Assembly: GCA_016191815.1 (NCBI GenBank)
Contig: JACPVI010000011.1
Location: 1 to 52,289 of the forward strand
Length of the DNA: 52,289 nt
From: Myxococcales bacterium
GTDB taxonomy: Bacteria > Myxococcota > Myxococcia > Myxococcales > Myxococcaceae
Reading direction: 5' to 3'
In this document: in pieces, positions 26,262-35,520 of the stretch
Numbering within the stretch: position 1 is the stretch's first letter
Layout of the letters: each line of letters begins with the position of its first letter
Position numbers and translations under genes: made by a program
The notes under the pieces: generated by a model
The model's input: the letters and a program-made list of their open reading frames with translations, nothing else
Told to the model about the DNA's origin: nothing
Databases searched by the model: none

Positions 26262-29174
26262 ATGAGGGACGCCGCGCCGCGCAAGGTGGCCAGGAGCATG
26301 CGCGGCGATCGGGCGCCCTCCCTGCACCTGCCTGCCCCACGAGCGACTGAGCGGGAAGCACTGCTCGATCTGCTCCGGCGCGACGGCATCCTCTACCGCT
26401 CAGAGACGCAGCCCGTCCTCTCCCGCGACGGCACCTCAGCGAGGTGGATGCTGGACTCGCTCAAGGTGACGCTCACCCCGCGCGGCGCGGAGCTTGCGGG
26501 CCAGTGCCTCTTGCAGTTGCTCGAGCAATTCCAGGGGCGTCAGCTCGCCACCTACGGCACCACCGGCATTCCTCTGCTGCAATCGTGCGTGCTCCAGTCG
26601 AACGGGCGCTACCGCGGCCTCCTGGTGCGGAAAGAGCGAAAGCCGCACGGCTCGCGGAAGCTCATCGAGGGGCCGATCGACCCGAGCGAGCCGGTCGTCA
26701 TCGTCGACGACTCGGTGAGCTCCGGGCTGTCGGTGACCGAGTGCGCCTCCAGACTCGAGGAGGCCGGGCTGTGGGTCGAAGGAGGAGTCTGCCTGGTCCG
26801 CTTCGGCTGGAACGGCGGCTTCTCGCGGATGGCCGGCACCGGCTACCGGATGGCGGCGGTGTTCGACATCTGGGACGACTTCATCAACCACATGCCGGAC
26901 GAGGAGCCCATCCCCGCCAACCCGAGCCGCGTCATTCCCCCGTTCGAGTGGAGCCCGAAGCGGGCCGCCGAAGGCCGGCACCCCGCCTCGCTCATGCGAG
27001 AGGTGATCGCCGAGTGCTTGCGCTCCGGGAAGCTCTTGCTCCCGCCTCGGCGCCTGGACCGCCCCTATGACGGCGCCGGCGGAGTCTGGGTGAGCGTGCG
27101 CGCGAGAGAGAACCTGCACCACCGCCACGCCCGGGGCGGCTTCTGGCACTTCCCCGGTGAGGAACGCGGCCCGTTGCCCCACGAGCTGACCCTTTCGGCG
27201 TACCTCACCGCCCGCGAGCTGGCGCAAAAGGAGGCCGACCCCGCCGCCGCCCTCGGCGCCAGCGCCATCGCAGTCACCTTCTTCTCCGCCCTCGAGGAGT
27301 GCTCCGCCGGCGAGCTGGACAACGACCGCTACGGCATCGTGGTGCGAAGCCGCGAGCGCCCCTCCTGGATGGGCGGGGCGCTGCCCAGGATGCCCGGCAT
27401 CGAAGGCGAGTGGCATCAGCTCCACCACGCGCGCATCCGCAACGCCGGGCTGGACCCTTGCGAGCCGTACGCCATCTTCCGCCATGAGGTCTACAAGGTC
27501 GTCGAACCCGGAGCGGCATGGCAGAAGACCGGCGTCCCGCTCGGCAACTCCCTCGCCTGGCACGACGACCCGGCCGTATGCGGCGCGGTGTCCCTGCGCG
27601 CCCGGGCGCTGGTGCTCTCGAGGCTCGGCGCCAAGCTGGACTCGGCTCCGCTGCCCGAGGGCCTGCTGCCGAAGTCCGTCGACTCGCTCTACGTGAGCAT
27701 CTACTCCGGCGGCCGGCTCTCCGGCTGCATGGGCGGGACGGTGCGAGAGCCGGAGCGAGACCTCGAGCGCCTCTGCGCCGCCGCGGTCGATGATCCACGC
27801 TTTGGCAAGGCGGCGGGGGCTGATCCCCAGGCGCTCGCGGTGGCGGTGGCCTTCCTCCACGAGCCTTTGGAGATGGGAGAGGCCTCACCCGAGGAGGCGG
27901 TCTACCCGGTCCGCCACGCCGAGCAAGCCCTGATGGCCTACCAGGGAGAGCGGGTGGGGCTCTTGCTGCCGCACGTGGCGATCTCCTCCAACCTCGGCCC
28001 GGCCGACTACGCCCGGGCGGTGCTGGAGAAGGCCGGCATCTCGCAGCCGCCCTATCGCTGGGTCCGCTTCGACTGCCAGAGCTGGCTTTGCGACGAGGGC
28101 GGCCCGCGCAAGCTGGACCGCCTCTGGGTTCCCGGCGAGCCGCCGCGCTCCGCCGACGCTGGCGTCGCCAAGCTGGCGCCCCTGCTCGCCGGCTACCTGC
28201 TCAAGCACCAGCGGCCCCACGGAGAGCCATTCGGCCATTACGATCCTTTCGCCGACGTGCTCACGCCCGGCCTCGAGCCTCCGCGGCTCGCGCACCTCGC
28301 CTGGACGCTGGAGCGCGCCCACCGGAGGCTCAAAGACCCGGCGCTGAGCAAGACCGCGCGCGCGGTTGGAGGCCGACTCGCAGGTACGCTGAAGGACGCC
28401 GAAGATGGGCTGTGGCTCGAGACCGAGGAAGAGACGATCTCGGAGCTGTCTTTCCTTCTCCTCGCCCATTGCGACGGGCTGAAGGCGCTCTTGCGCGAGC
28501 AGGCCAAGAGGCTCGCCGCCACACTCTGGTCGCGCATCGACGCCCACGGCCGCCTCCGGACTCACCGGAACCCCGCCCTCGGGCACGACGCTTTCCAGGA
28601 CTACTACCCCGGGCAGGCGCTTCTGGCGCTCGCCCGCGCCGCCGGTTCCGGGCTCTGCGAGGTTGATCAGCCGGCCATCGATCGCGCGTGGCGCTTCTAC
28701 CGCCACCGCTTCGGAGTGCGGCACTCGTGGGGCTCGGCCTCCTGGCTGCTCCAGGCCTGCGAGGCGTGGCATCGGCTCACCCGGGACGACCGGCTCGCGT
28801 CGCTCGCGGAGGAGATCTGCTCGTTCGCGCTCTGGCACCAGCAGGCTGCCGGCGGCTTCATCAACGACCACCAGCGGGACTCGCCGGGGTTCACCACCGC
28901 GCTCTACCTGGAAGGGATCGCCGCGGCCGCGATGCTGGCGAGGGATCGCCGCGACCGTTCGCTCCGAAGGCGCTGCCTCGACTCCTGCGAGCGGGGGCTC
29001 AGGTTCGTCGACCGGCTGGTCTACCAGGAGCGCGACTTTCCGCTCTTGCCCAACCCGGATTGGGCGCTGGGTGGAGTGAAGGCCAGCCTGGTCTCGGCGG
29101 AGGTGCGGCTGGACTTCGTGCAGCACACCCTGCTCGCGGTGCTGGGGATCGGCGAGGCCCTACAGGAGCGATGA
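26262..29174 (+). CDS. Fusion protein: phosphoribosyltransferase-like, two AMMECR1-like domains and helical toroid
   Basis: 970 aa. Residues about 45-235 resemble an orotate-type phosphoribosyltransferase, with PRPP loop VVIVDDSVSSG (145-155). Residues about 244-413 look like a degenerate AMMECR1 domain (GVWVSVR start, end MGGALPRMPG and HEVYKVV). Residues about 445-610 are a clearer AMMECR1 domain with LSGCMGG (485-491, the RGCIG-motif position) and LLLPHVAISS. The last 330 residues have repeated Trp/His helix pairs (HDAFQDYYPGQALLAL, WGSASWLLQACEAW, GFTTALYLEG) as in alpha/alpha-toroid hydrolases or cyclases. The next gene, a radical SAM enzyme, overlaps by 4 bp. AMMECR1 proteins are genomically tied to radical SAM enzymes, but their reaction is unknown. 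Confidence 0.82.
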   Translation: MRDAAPRKVARSMRGDRAPSLHLPAPRATEREALLDLLRRDGILYRSETQPVLSRDGTSARWMLDSLKVTLTPRGAELAGQCLLQLLEQFQGRQLATYGTTGIPLLQSCVLQSNGRYRGLLVRKERKPHGSRKLIEGPIDPSEPVVIVDDSVSSGLSVTECASRLEEAGLWVEGGVCLVRFGWNGGFSRMAGTGYRMAAVFDIWDDFINHMPDEEPIPANPSRVIPPFEWSPKRAAEGRHPASLMREVIAECLRSGKLLLPPRRLDRPYDGAGGVWVSVRARENLHHRHARGGFWHFPGEERGPLPHELTLSAYLTARELAQKEADPAAALGASAIAVTFFSALEECSAGELDNDRYGIVVRSRERPSWMGGALPRMPGIEGEWHQLHHARIRNAGLDPCEPYAIFRHEVYKVVEPGAAWQKTGVPLGNSLAWHDDPAVCGAVSLRARALVLSRLGAKLDSAPLPEGLLPKSVDSLYVSIYSGGRLSGCMGGTVREPERDLERLCAAAVDDPRFGKAAGADPQALAVAVAFLHEPLEMGEASPEEAVYPVRHAEQALMAYQGERVGLLLPHVAISSNLGPADYARAVLEKAGISQPPYRWVRFDCQSWLCDEGGPRKLDRLWVPGEPPRSADAGVAKLAPLLAGYLLKHQRPHGEPFGHYDPFADVLTPGLEPPRLAHLAWTLERAHRRLKDPALSKTARAVGGRLAGTLKDAEDGLWLETEEETISELSFLLLAHCDGLKALLREQAKRLAATLWSRIDAHGRLRTHRNPALGHDAFQDYYPGQALLALARAAGSGLCEVDQPAIDRAWRFYRHRFGVRHSWGSASWLLQACEAWHRLTRDDRLASLAEEICSFALWHQQAAGGFINDHQRDSPGFTTALYLEGIAAAAMLARDRRDRSLRRRCLDSCERGLRFVDRLVYQERDFPLLPNPDWALGGVKASLVSAEVRLDFVQHTLLAVLGIGEALQER

Positions 29175-31003
29175 GTCCCAAGCCGGTGGCGCTGGTGAGC
29201 ATGCCGACCCTCTCGGCGCGCTTTCCGTCGTTCCAGCTCGCCCTCCTCCAGCCGGCGCTGGAGCGCGAGGGCATCGAGGTGAAGCCCTTCTCGCTCTTCC
29301 TCTACTTCGGGGCCCACGTGGGCTGGGAGCTGAACGAGACCATCTCCAACGTCTACCCGAGCATGGTCGGCGAGTGGGTCTGGTCGAAGGCGACCTTCGG
29401 CGATTTCGCGGATCCGCGAGGCTACCGCTCGCTCTACCGGGAGGAGCTGGAGGAGATCTGCGCGCTGGCAGGTTGCACCTTCGCGGATCTGCTCCGGGTG
29501 CGTGAGGAGCTGACCTTCTCCTTCCTCGACCGGATGCTGGAGGCCGTCGACTGGTCGCGCTTCGAGCTGATCGGCTTCAGCGTCTGCTTCCAGCAGATGC
29601 TGGCCAGCCTGGCGATGGCCCGCTGGCTCAAGAAGAAGCACCCGGACATCCCGATCGTCTTCGGCGGGGCGACCTTCGAGGACGACATCGCCCATGAGGT
29701 GCTGCGCGGCAGCCCCCAGGTCGACTTCGTCCACTGCGGCGATGCAGAGAGCTCGTTCCCCGAGCTGGTGAAGCGGCTTCGCGAAGGCCGCCCGCTCTCG
29801 GGCCTGCCGGGGCTGATGCGGCGCGAAGGCGGCCAGCTCTCCTACGCCGGCCGCTCGCCGAACCTGGAGGATCTGGACCAGACGCCGGTGCCGGACTTCG
29901 ACGAGTACTTCTACGCGCGGGAGCGGAGCGGCTACGAGCGCCATCCGGGGGCGAAGGAGGTGCTCCTGCCCATCGAGACGGCCAGAGGCTGCTGGTACGG
30001 GATGAAGAACCACTGCACCTTCTGCGGGCTCAACCGAGCGGGCCTCCAGTTCCGCGCCAAGAGCCCCGAGAAGGTGCTGGAGATGTTGAAGGCGCTCTCG
30101 CGCCGGTACGGGGCTTTGCACTTCAACGCCATCGATAACATCCTGGCGCCGGAGTACGCGGGCGAGTTGTTCGGCCGGCTGGCCGAGGCGCACACCGACT
30201 TGCGGTTGCACTACGAGATTCGCCCCAACACCTCGCGCGCGCTGCTCAAGAAGATGAAGCTGGGGGGGCTGGTCTCGGTGCAGCCGGGAGTGGAGAGCTT
30301 CTCCACCCACGTGCTGTCTTTGATGAGAAAGCACACCACCGCGCTCCGAAACCTCGAGCTGGTGAAGTGGACCACCTATTACGGCATCGAGAACTACTAC
30401 AACGTGCTGGTGGGCTTCTCCGGCGAGACCGCGGAGGACTATCGCGCGCAGGCGGAGCTGATGCGGAAGCTCTTCCACCTGCAGCCACCATACGCCATCG
30501 CCCGGGCGCGCCCCGACCGCGGCTCGCCGATGTTCGAGCAGCCCAAGGAGCACGGCATCCGCGTGCTGAGGCCTTCGCCCTGCTACGCGCACCTCTACCC
30601 GAAGGACCGCTTCAATCTCTCGCAGGTGTCGTACTTCTTCGAGCACGAGGTGGAGGACACCCCGACGGCCGAGCAGTACCAGGAGTGCTTCGAGGTGGTG
30701 GCGGAGTGGCAGCGCCGGTGGAAGGGGGCTCCGCCCTTCCTCCGCTACCGGAAGAGCTGGGAGACCATCAGCCTCGAGGATGGCAGGGGCGACACTCCGC
30801 ACCTGTGGCGCTACGACGACCGCGAGGCGGAGCTGTACGAGCTATGCGCCGACGGCAAGCGGCGCGAGGATCTGGCCGACCACTTCAAGGGTGACGCCCA
30901 CTGGCTGGAGGGAGCGCTGCGGGACTTCTTGGCGAAAGACCTGATGGTCTTCCTCGACGGCCGCTACCTCGCGCTGGCTTTGCCGGTGAACCCCTCGTTT
31001 TGA
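29171..31003 (+). CDS. B12-binding radical SAM enzyme, RiPP maturation class (rSAM_ocin_1-like)
   Basis: 610 aa. The N-terminal part is a cobalamin-binding-like Rossmann domain (ELIGFSVCFQQMLASL, IVFGGATFEDD, VHCGDAESSFPELV). The radical SAM core has C274-x7-C282-x2-C285 in ARGCWYGMKNHCTFCGLN, then FNAIDNIL, VSVQPGVESFS and YYNVLVGFSGE. This layout matches the family annotated as ribosomal peptide maturation radical SAM protein 1. Such enzymes bind a 4Fe-4S cluster and SAM; B12-dependent members usually methylate unreactive carbons of peptides. The C-terminal 90 residues may be a peptide-recognition segment. It overlaps the AMMECR1 fusion gene by 4 bp (ATGA). Confidence 0.88.
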   Translation: MSPKPVALVSMPTLSARFPSFQLALLQPALEREGIEVKPFSLFLYFGAHVGWELNETISNVYPSMVGEWVWSKATFGDFADPRGYRSLYREELEEICALAGCTFADLLRVREELTFSFLDRMLEAVDWSRFELIGFSVCFQQMLASLAMARWLKKKHPDIPIVFGGATFEDDIAHEVLRGSPQVDFVHCGDAESSFPELVKRLREGRPLSGLPGLMRREGGQLSYAGRSPNLEDLDQTPVPDFDEYFYARERSGYERHPGAKEVLLPIETARGCWYGMKNHCTFCGLNRAGLQFRAKSPEKVLEMLKALSRRYGALHFNAIDNILAPEYAGELFGRLAEAHTDLRLHYEIRPNTSRALLKKMKLGGLVSVQPGVESFSTHVLSLMRKHTTALRNLELVKWTTYYGIENYYNVLVGFSGETAEDYRAQAELMRKLFHLQPPYAIARARPDRGSPMFEQPKEHGIRVLRPSPCYAHLYPKDRFNLSQVSYFFEHEVEDTPTAEQYQECFEVVAEWQRRWKGAPPFLRYRKSWETISLEDGRGDTPHLWRYDDREAELYELCADGKRREDLADHFKGDAHWLEGALRDFLAKDLMVFLDGRYLALALPVNPSF

Positions 31004-31023
31004 GCATCAACCCCACAGCTCGC

Positions 31024-31326
31024 TCACCCGGACAGTGACTCCGGGGAGCAACGCCGGCGAGAGCACGTCCTCCAAGCGACGCTGATTGCTTGAATCGTGA
31101 GCAGCGGGTGATTGCTCTCCTCGCCCCTGATCTCGGGGCAACGTCGCCAGAACGAGTCCCGAATGGGAAGTGCGTGCGACTGTCCGTCCAACTCGATGAT
31201 CACCTCGGACCACGCCGGGTCGACGAATCTGCGCGCGTTCTCGGCACCGAAACGAAAGCCGAGCGTCACGCCACGAGTGCTCTTCCAGCCGGCTACTTCA
31301 AATCCGACTGCCTGGGTCCTGGTCAT
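31024..31326 (-). CDS. Hypothetical protein, possibly frameshifted at its 3' end
   Basis: 100 aa. The first 70 residues look well-formed (AVGFEVAGWKSTRGVTLG, SEVIIELDG, IRDSFWRRCPEIRG) and suggest a small beta-rich domain; the family is not recognised. The last 30 residues are Arg/Ser/Cys rich and unlike coding sequence, while the neighbouring frame reads LEDVLSPALLPGVTVRVSELWG to a stop at 31007. A one-base shift near 31080 would restore that ending. It lies 21 bp after the ORF6N gene in the same direction. Confidence 0.5.
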   Translation of the reverse strand: MTRTQAVGFEVAGWKSTRGVTLGFRFGAENARRFVDPAWSEVIIELDGQSHALPIRDSFWRRCPEIRGEESNHPLLTIQAISVAWRTCSRRRCSPESLSG

Positions 31327-31347
31327 GTTGGTCCGCCCTCGCGATGG

Positions 31348-31950
31348 TCAAGGCTCGTCGCGACCGCCGAACCCAATTCGCCGCCTCGGCGTCTCGGGCG
31401 GTTCCATCAATTGGCGGATGGCCTCGAACACCACCCTGAACTGCGCGTCGTACCTCTTCTCAAACGCAGCGAACTTCCGCGCCAACTCGTGGTTCGAGGC
31501 GAGCATCTCGCGGAGCCGAACGAAGGCGCGCATGATGGCGATATTCACGTGGGCGGCTCGCTTGCTGTGGAGCACGCTGGAGAGCATCGCCACTCCCTGC
31601 TCGGTGAAGACATGGGGTGGATACTTCTGATGCTGTCCGCGCCCTGGGTGCGCCCCGGGCTTTAAGATCACGATTTGTGATCTTAGACGCGCGACCTCCT
31701 CGGCGTTGAGCTGGAACATGAAGTCGTCGGGGAATCGGTCCAGGTTGCGCTTCACCGCCTGGATCAGCGCCCGAGGCTCGACCTCGTACAGCTCGGCAAG
31801 GTCCGTGCTGAGCATCACCCGCTGGCCGCGTAGGAGGTAGATGCGGCGCGCAACTCGGGAGAGCGGAACGATCTCGTTCACGGGCCGGAGACGGTACTCC
31901 AACTGCGCAGAGCAGGTCGTCGAGTCGAGCGAGAAGGCGTTGTTGTTCAA
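31348..31950 (-). CDS. ORF6N-domain protein
   Basis: An ORF6N domain is clear: [54 protein letters not shown] and [14 protein letters not shown] coiled C-terminal helix and a basic tail follow. ORF6N proteins come from large DNA viruses, phages and mobile elements and are presumed DNA-binding. The longest frame starts at a TTG (31950); a GTG at 31881, closer to the domain, is a likely alternative. Together with adjacent gene fragments it marks a patch of horizontally acquired DNA. Confidence 0.85.
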   Translation of the reverse strand: MNNNAFSLDSTTCSAQLEYRLRPVNEIVPLSRVARRIYLLRGQRVMLSTDLAELYEVEPRALIQAVKRNLDRFPDDFMFQLNAEEVARLRSQIVILKPGAHPGRGQHQKYPPHVFTEQGVAMLSSVLHSKRAAHVNIAIMRAFVRLREMLASNHELARKFAAFEKRYDAQFRVVFEAIRQLMEPPETPRRRIGFGGRDEP

Positions 31951-32051
31951 CGCGAGGCCAGAGCCGGCCGTTGCTCGGTGTAGACCTCGATGCTGCGGTT
32001 CTGGGCATTGGCCACCCAGTGGTGCCGTTCGGCTTTGTCCTCGTGATCCGT
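31947..32051 (-). pseudogene. Fragment resembling the C-terminus of an Uma2-type endonuclease
   Basis: A short open stretch on the minus strand reads [20 protein letters not shown] before a TGA at 31947. Uma2-family proteins have a similar block (YWVVD...RxIEVY) near their C-terminus. Upstream, the FHA-protein gene begins its stop within 12 bp, so only a remnant of about 35 codons can remain. It is too short for certainty. Confidence 0.3.
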
Positions 32052-32062
32052 TGACCGAACTC

Positions 32063-33781
32063 TCAGCGGAACATCCGACCGTGCAGCTCGGCGACGAGCT
32101 TCGCCGTCTTGCGGAAGACCTCCGCCTCGCGCAGCCGCTCGTTCACCTTCGCCAGCGACGGGTCCTTCCGCGTCTGCTTCGCGTACTGCTGATCCACCTC
32201 GTGGGTCGCCTTCACCAGCCTCCGGTAGAGGCCGAGGAGCTGCTTGTCCTCCAGCACCGTCGGGTCCTCGGCGATCGCCTTCTCCACCGCCTGCCGCTGG
32301 GCGAAGTACTCCTTGTAGCTGACCGGCGCCGGCTCGGGCGCCTTCTTCGCCACCGGAGGAGGTGCCACCGGCTCTACCTTCGCCGGCTGCGCCGCCGCCA
32401 CCAGCGTCTCGGGAGCCTTCGGCTCCGGGACCTTCTCGGGTGGAGCCTTCTCCGGCTGCGACTTGTCCGGAGGGGCCTCGGACGTCCTTTCCACCGGCTT
32501 CGCGGCGCCTTCCACCTCGGCCGCCGCCTCCATCGCCGCCTTGGTCGCCTCCGCCGCCCGGGCCTCGGCATCCTTGAGAGCGTCCACCGCCTCCGCGTCC
32601 ATCGCCACCGGCACCCCGCCCCGGAGCGCCTGAATGTTCAACCGGGTGGCCTGCACCAGACTGACCGCCGCGCCGACACAGGCCAGCGCCCCGAGCGCGA
32701 GAATCGCCATGCGGAACCACTTCACCACTCCGAAGTGGACGAACCAGGAGAAGACCACGAACGCGACGATCAACGTCCCCGCGAGCGAGAGCAGGATCGG
32801 CAACAGGTTCACGAACGGGACCGGCACCAACGCGATCAGCGTCCCCAGCGCGCCGGGAATGGCCGCCAGGACCGAGGCCGCGGTCGACATCAGGAAGAAG
32901 TTGGTCCGCGACCGCTCGTCGGACTTCCCCTTGAGAAAGCGAACCAGCCAGCCCAGCACCGGGTGCAAAAGGAAACCCGTGAGCACGCTCGCCACCACCG
33001 CCACCGCCAAGGGCACGATCGGCAAGATCGCCAGCACCGACAGCTTGCCTGCGACCAACTGGACGATCAGCCCACAGATGAAGGCGAGCAGCACCGTGAA
33101 GAGGTTGGCCGGTAGGGCAAAGGCGATGATCTCGATGGGCCCCATCGCCGAGTGGGGCTGATCGGCGATCCCCTTGCGCACGTAGCCGATCGGGTTCACC
33201 GCCATCAGCGGCACTGCCTTGGCGTACAAGCCGAACGCCTTCACCGCGGCGCGGGCGAAGCCCTGCCGCCCCTCAGGAGCTCCGGTGACCACCGAGTCGC
33301 CCATCGCGGGGGCCGGCGCGCCGGTGGCCGAAGCTTCGTCTTCGTCCGAGGGCCGCTCGTCGCGGGTGGGGGGCGGGGTGGCTTCATCCTCGGGCAGCGC
33401 GGTGGGCACGTTCGACTCGGACTGGGCCATCCGCCGCTTGAGCCCCGAATTGCTCACCTCCCCCAGCGAGGCCCGGGTGGTCTTCTCGTCCGGGTGGACG
33501 AGCACCACCTCGTACTGCTGCTCGGACATCGCGAAGGTCGACCCGACCTCGAGCTGCACCGCGCCTCGGATCCGCTGGTCGTTCACGTAGGTGCCGTTGG
33601 AGGAACCCAGATCCTCGATGAACCACTCGCCCTTCTTGGCGTACACCCGGGCGTGCTTCTTCGAGACGCCCATGTCCCGGAGCTTGATCTGCGCGTCGCC
33701 CCCCTCGCGCCCGAACACCGCTCCGCCCTCCTCGATGAGGAGGCTCTTCGACGTCTTGACTTCGCGCAGCTCCAACCTCAT
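32063..33781 (-). CDS. FHA domain protein with Yip1-like membrane domain
   Basis: 572 aa from ATG 33781. The N-terminal FHA domain shows [19 protein letters not shown] and [10 protein letters not shown], the phosphothreonine-binding loops. A Pro/Glu/Asp-rich linker leads to a Yip1-type region with about five membrane helices (residues about 210-390: [26 protein letters not shown]). A long Ala/Pro/Glu/Lys-rich linker and a charged helical tail ([15 protein letters not shown]) close the protein. I infer that it docks phosphorylated partners of Ser/Thr kinases at the membrane; which is unknown. It is divergent from the SDR gene, with a 75-bp gap. Confidence 0.85.
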   Translation of the reverse strand: MRLELREVKTSKSLLIEEGGAVFGREGGDAQIKLRDMGVSKKHARVYAKKGEWFIEDLGSSNGTYVNDQRIRGAVQLEVGSTFAMSEQQYEVVLVHPDEKTTRASLGEVSNSGLKRRMAQSESNVPTALPEDEATPPPTRDERPSDEDEASATGAPAPAMGDSVVTGAPEGRQGFARAAVKAFGLYAKAVPLMAVNPIGYVRKGIADQPHSAMGPIEIIAFALPANLFTVLLAFICGLIVQLVAGKLSVLAILPIVPLAVAVVASVLTGFLLHPVLGWLVRFLKGKSDERSRTNFFLMSTAASVLAAIPGALGTLIALVPVPFVNLLPILLSLAGTLIVAFVVFSWFVHFGVVKWFRMAILALGALACVGAAVSLVQATRLNIQALRGGVPVAMDAEAVDALKDAEARAAEATKAAMEAAAEVEGAAKPVERTSEAPPDKSQPEKAPPEKVPEPKAPETLVAAAQPAKVEPVAPPPVAKKAPEPAPVSYKEYFAQRQAVEKAIAEDPTVLEDKQLLGLYRRLVKATHEVDQQYAKQTRKDPSLAKVNERLREAEVFRKTAKLVAELHGRMFR

Positions 33782-33856
33782 GCGGGCTCGTCCTTCGCCG
33801 GGCGCCGCATCATCGCCCACTGCGGCCACTCTTCCAATCTGCTAAAGGGGCCTGCC

Positions 33857-34837
33857 ATGCGAGCATTCGTCACCGGCGCCAACGGCTTTTTGGGCTCTCA
33901 CCTCACGCGGAGGCTCCTGGAGCGGGGCCACTTCGTCCGCTGCCTCATCCGCCCGGGAGGAGACGCCGCCCCCCTCTCCGGCCTCGCCGTGGAGCTGGTC
34001 CACGCGGACGTGACCGACGGCGCCGCGCTCCGCCCCGCCGTCGCCGGCATCGAGGTGGTCTTCCACCTCGCCGGCATCCGGAGGACCCCCACCCGCGACA
34101 CCTTCTTCCGCGTCAACGCGCTCGGCACCCGGAACGTCTGCGAGGCGATGGCCACCGCGGGCGAGGGCAAAAAGCGGCTGGTGCTGTGTAGCTCGCTCGC
34201 CGCCTCGGGCCCCTCCTCGCCCTCGCGGCCCAAGCGCGAGGACGACCCCTTTGCCCCCGAGGAGTGGTACGGCGAGAGCAAGGCCGAAGCCGAGCGGATC
34301 GCCTTCTCCTACGCGGACCGCCTGGAGGTCGCGGTGGCCCGCCCGGCGCGCATCATCGGCCCTGGCGACCGCGAGAACGCGGTCTTCTTCCGCATGGTGA
34401 ACAAGGGGCTCCGGTTGAAGATCGGCGGCGGCGAGCGGCCGCTCTCCACCATCGACGTGAGCGACGCGGTGGAGCTGCTCCTCCTTTTGGCCGAGAAGCC
34501 TGAGGCGGTCGGCCAGGCCTTCTTCGCCGCCTCCACCGAGACCACCACCCTCGAGCACCTCCAGGACGCCATCGCCAACGCCCTGGGAGTCTCCCCCCGG
34601 ACGCTGTTCCTCCCCGCACCGCTGTTGAAGGGGTTGGGCGCCGCGGCGGACGTCGCCTCCAAGGTGTCCGGGCGGCACCTCCCGCTCAACCGCAAGCTCG
34701 CCCGGCAGCTCCTGGCGCCGGCCTGGACCTGCTCGATGGACAAGGCCTTGCGGCTCCTGGGCTACCGGCCGGCGACGCCCCTGGCCGACTCCATCCGCCG
34801 CAGCGCCGACTGGTACCGCCATCAGGGCTGGCTGTAA
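33857..34837 (+). CDS. NAD-dependent epimerase/dehydratase family (extended SDR)
   Basis: 326 aa from ATG 33857, with an aaagggg ribosome site. The Rossmann motif TGANGFLGSH, VFHLAGI, and the active-site YGESKAEAER (YxxxK) identify an extended SDR of the 3-beta-HSD/cinnamoyl reductase type; SSLAAS carries the active Ser. The C-terminal third (LPAPLLKGLGAAADV, ADWYRHQGWL) is as in flavonol reductase-like proteins. It is the first gene of a three-gene unit with a HAD phosphatase and a LarA-like protein. Likely acts on a lipid or polyketide-derived carbonyl, by analogy. Confidence 0.92.
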   Translation: MRAFVTGANGFLGSHLTRRLLERGHFVRCLIRPGGDAAPLSGLAVELVHADVTDGAALRPAVAGIEVVFHLAGIRRTPTRDTFFRVNALGTRNVCEAMATAGEGKKRLVLCSSLAASGPSSPSRPKREDDPFAPEEWYGESKAEAERIAFSYADRLEVAVARPARIIGPGDRENAVFFRMVNKGLRLKIGGGERPLSTIDVSDAVELLLLLAEKPEAVGQAFFAASTETTTLEHLQDAIANALGVSPRTLFLPAPLLKGLGAAADVASKVSGRHLPLNRKLARQLLAPAWTCSMDKALRLLGYRPATPLADSIRRSADWYRHQGWL

Positions 34838-34848
34838 GAAGGCGCGCG

Positions 34849-35520
34849 ATGCCCTCCTGGACCAAGGCGGCGTTCTACGACGTGGACGGCACCCTGGTGT
34901 CGACCAACATCGTGCACGCCTACGGCTACTACGCGATGAACCGGGGCTCCCTGTTGGGCATCGCCGGGCGCACCCTCGCGGCGGTGGCGTCGATCCCCGC
35001 CTTCGCCGCGCTGGATATCCTCAACCGCAAGGCCTTCAACGAGTTCTTCTACCGCTACTACGCGGGGCTGTCCGAGGACCGGCTGGTCACCCTCGCCGAA
35101 GACATGTTCGAGGACATGATGAGGCCGGCCATCTTCCCCAAGGCGAAAGACCTCATCGATGAGGCCGGGCGGTCCGGGTGCAAGATTGTCCTCGTCTCCG
35201 GCGCGCTGGACTTCACCATCAGGCCGCTCGCCCGCCACCTGGGCGCCGACGATCTCATCGCCAACAAGCTCCAGTACGTGGGCGGCATCGCCACCGGGAA
35301 GGTGATCCCGCCGATCATCGAGGGCGCCAACAAGGCCAACGCCATCCGCGACTACTGCGTGCGCCAAGGGCTGGCGCTGGACAAGAGCCACGCCTACTCC
35401 GACAGCCTCTCCGACTACCCGATGCTCTCGGTGGTCGGCCGGCCCACCGCGGTCAACCCCGACTGGCGGCTGAGGAACATGGCCCGCGCCTACAACTGGC
35501 CCATCCTGGACTTGCGCTGA
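34849..35520 (+). CDS. HAD-IB family hydrolase (SerB/PlsC-linked type)
   Basis: 223 aa. The HAD motifs are motif [10 protein letters not shown] (D11, D13), motif II VLVSGA, a Lys in the NKANAIRDY segment, and motif [13 protein letters not shown]. Subfamily IB members dephosphorylate phosphoserine or lysophosphatidic-type substrates; the helical cap (about residues 25-95) includes a hydrophobic stretch compatible with a lipid substrate. It lies 11 bp after the SDR gene and its stop overlaps the next start by one base. Confidence 0.92.
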   Translation: MPSWTKAAFYDVDGTLVSTNIVHAYGYYAMNRGSLLGIAGRTLAAVASIPAFAALDILNRKAFNEFFYRYYAGLSEDRLVTLAEDMFEDMMRPAIFPKAKDLIDEAGRSGCKIVLVSGALDFTIRPLARHLGADDLIANKLQYVGGIATGKVIPPIIEGANKANAIRDYCVRQGLALDKSHAYSDSLSDYPMLSVVGRPTAVNPDWRLRNMARAYNWPILDLR

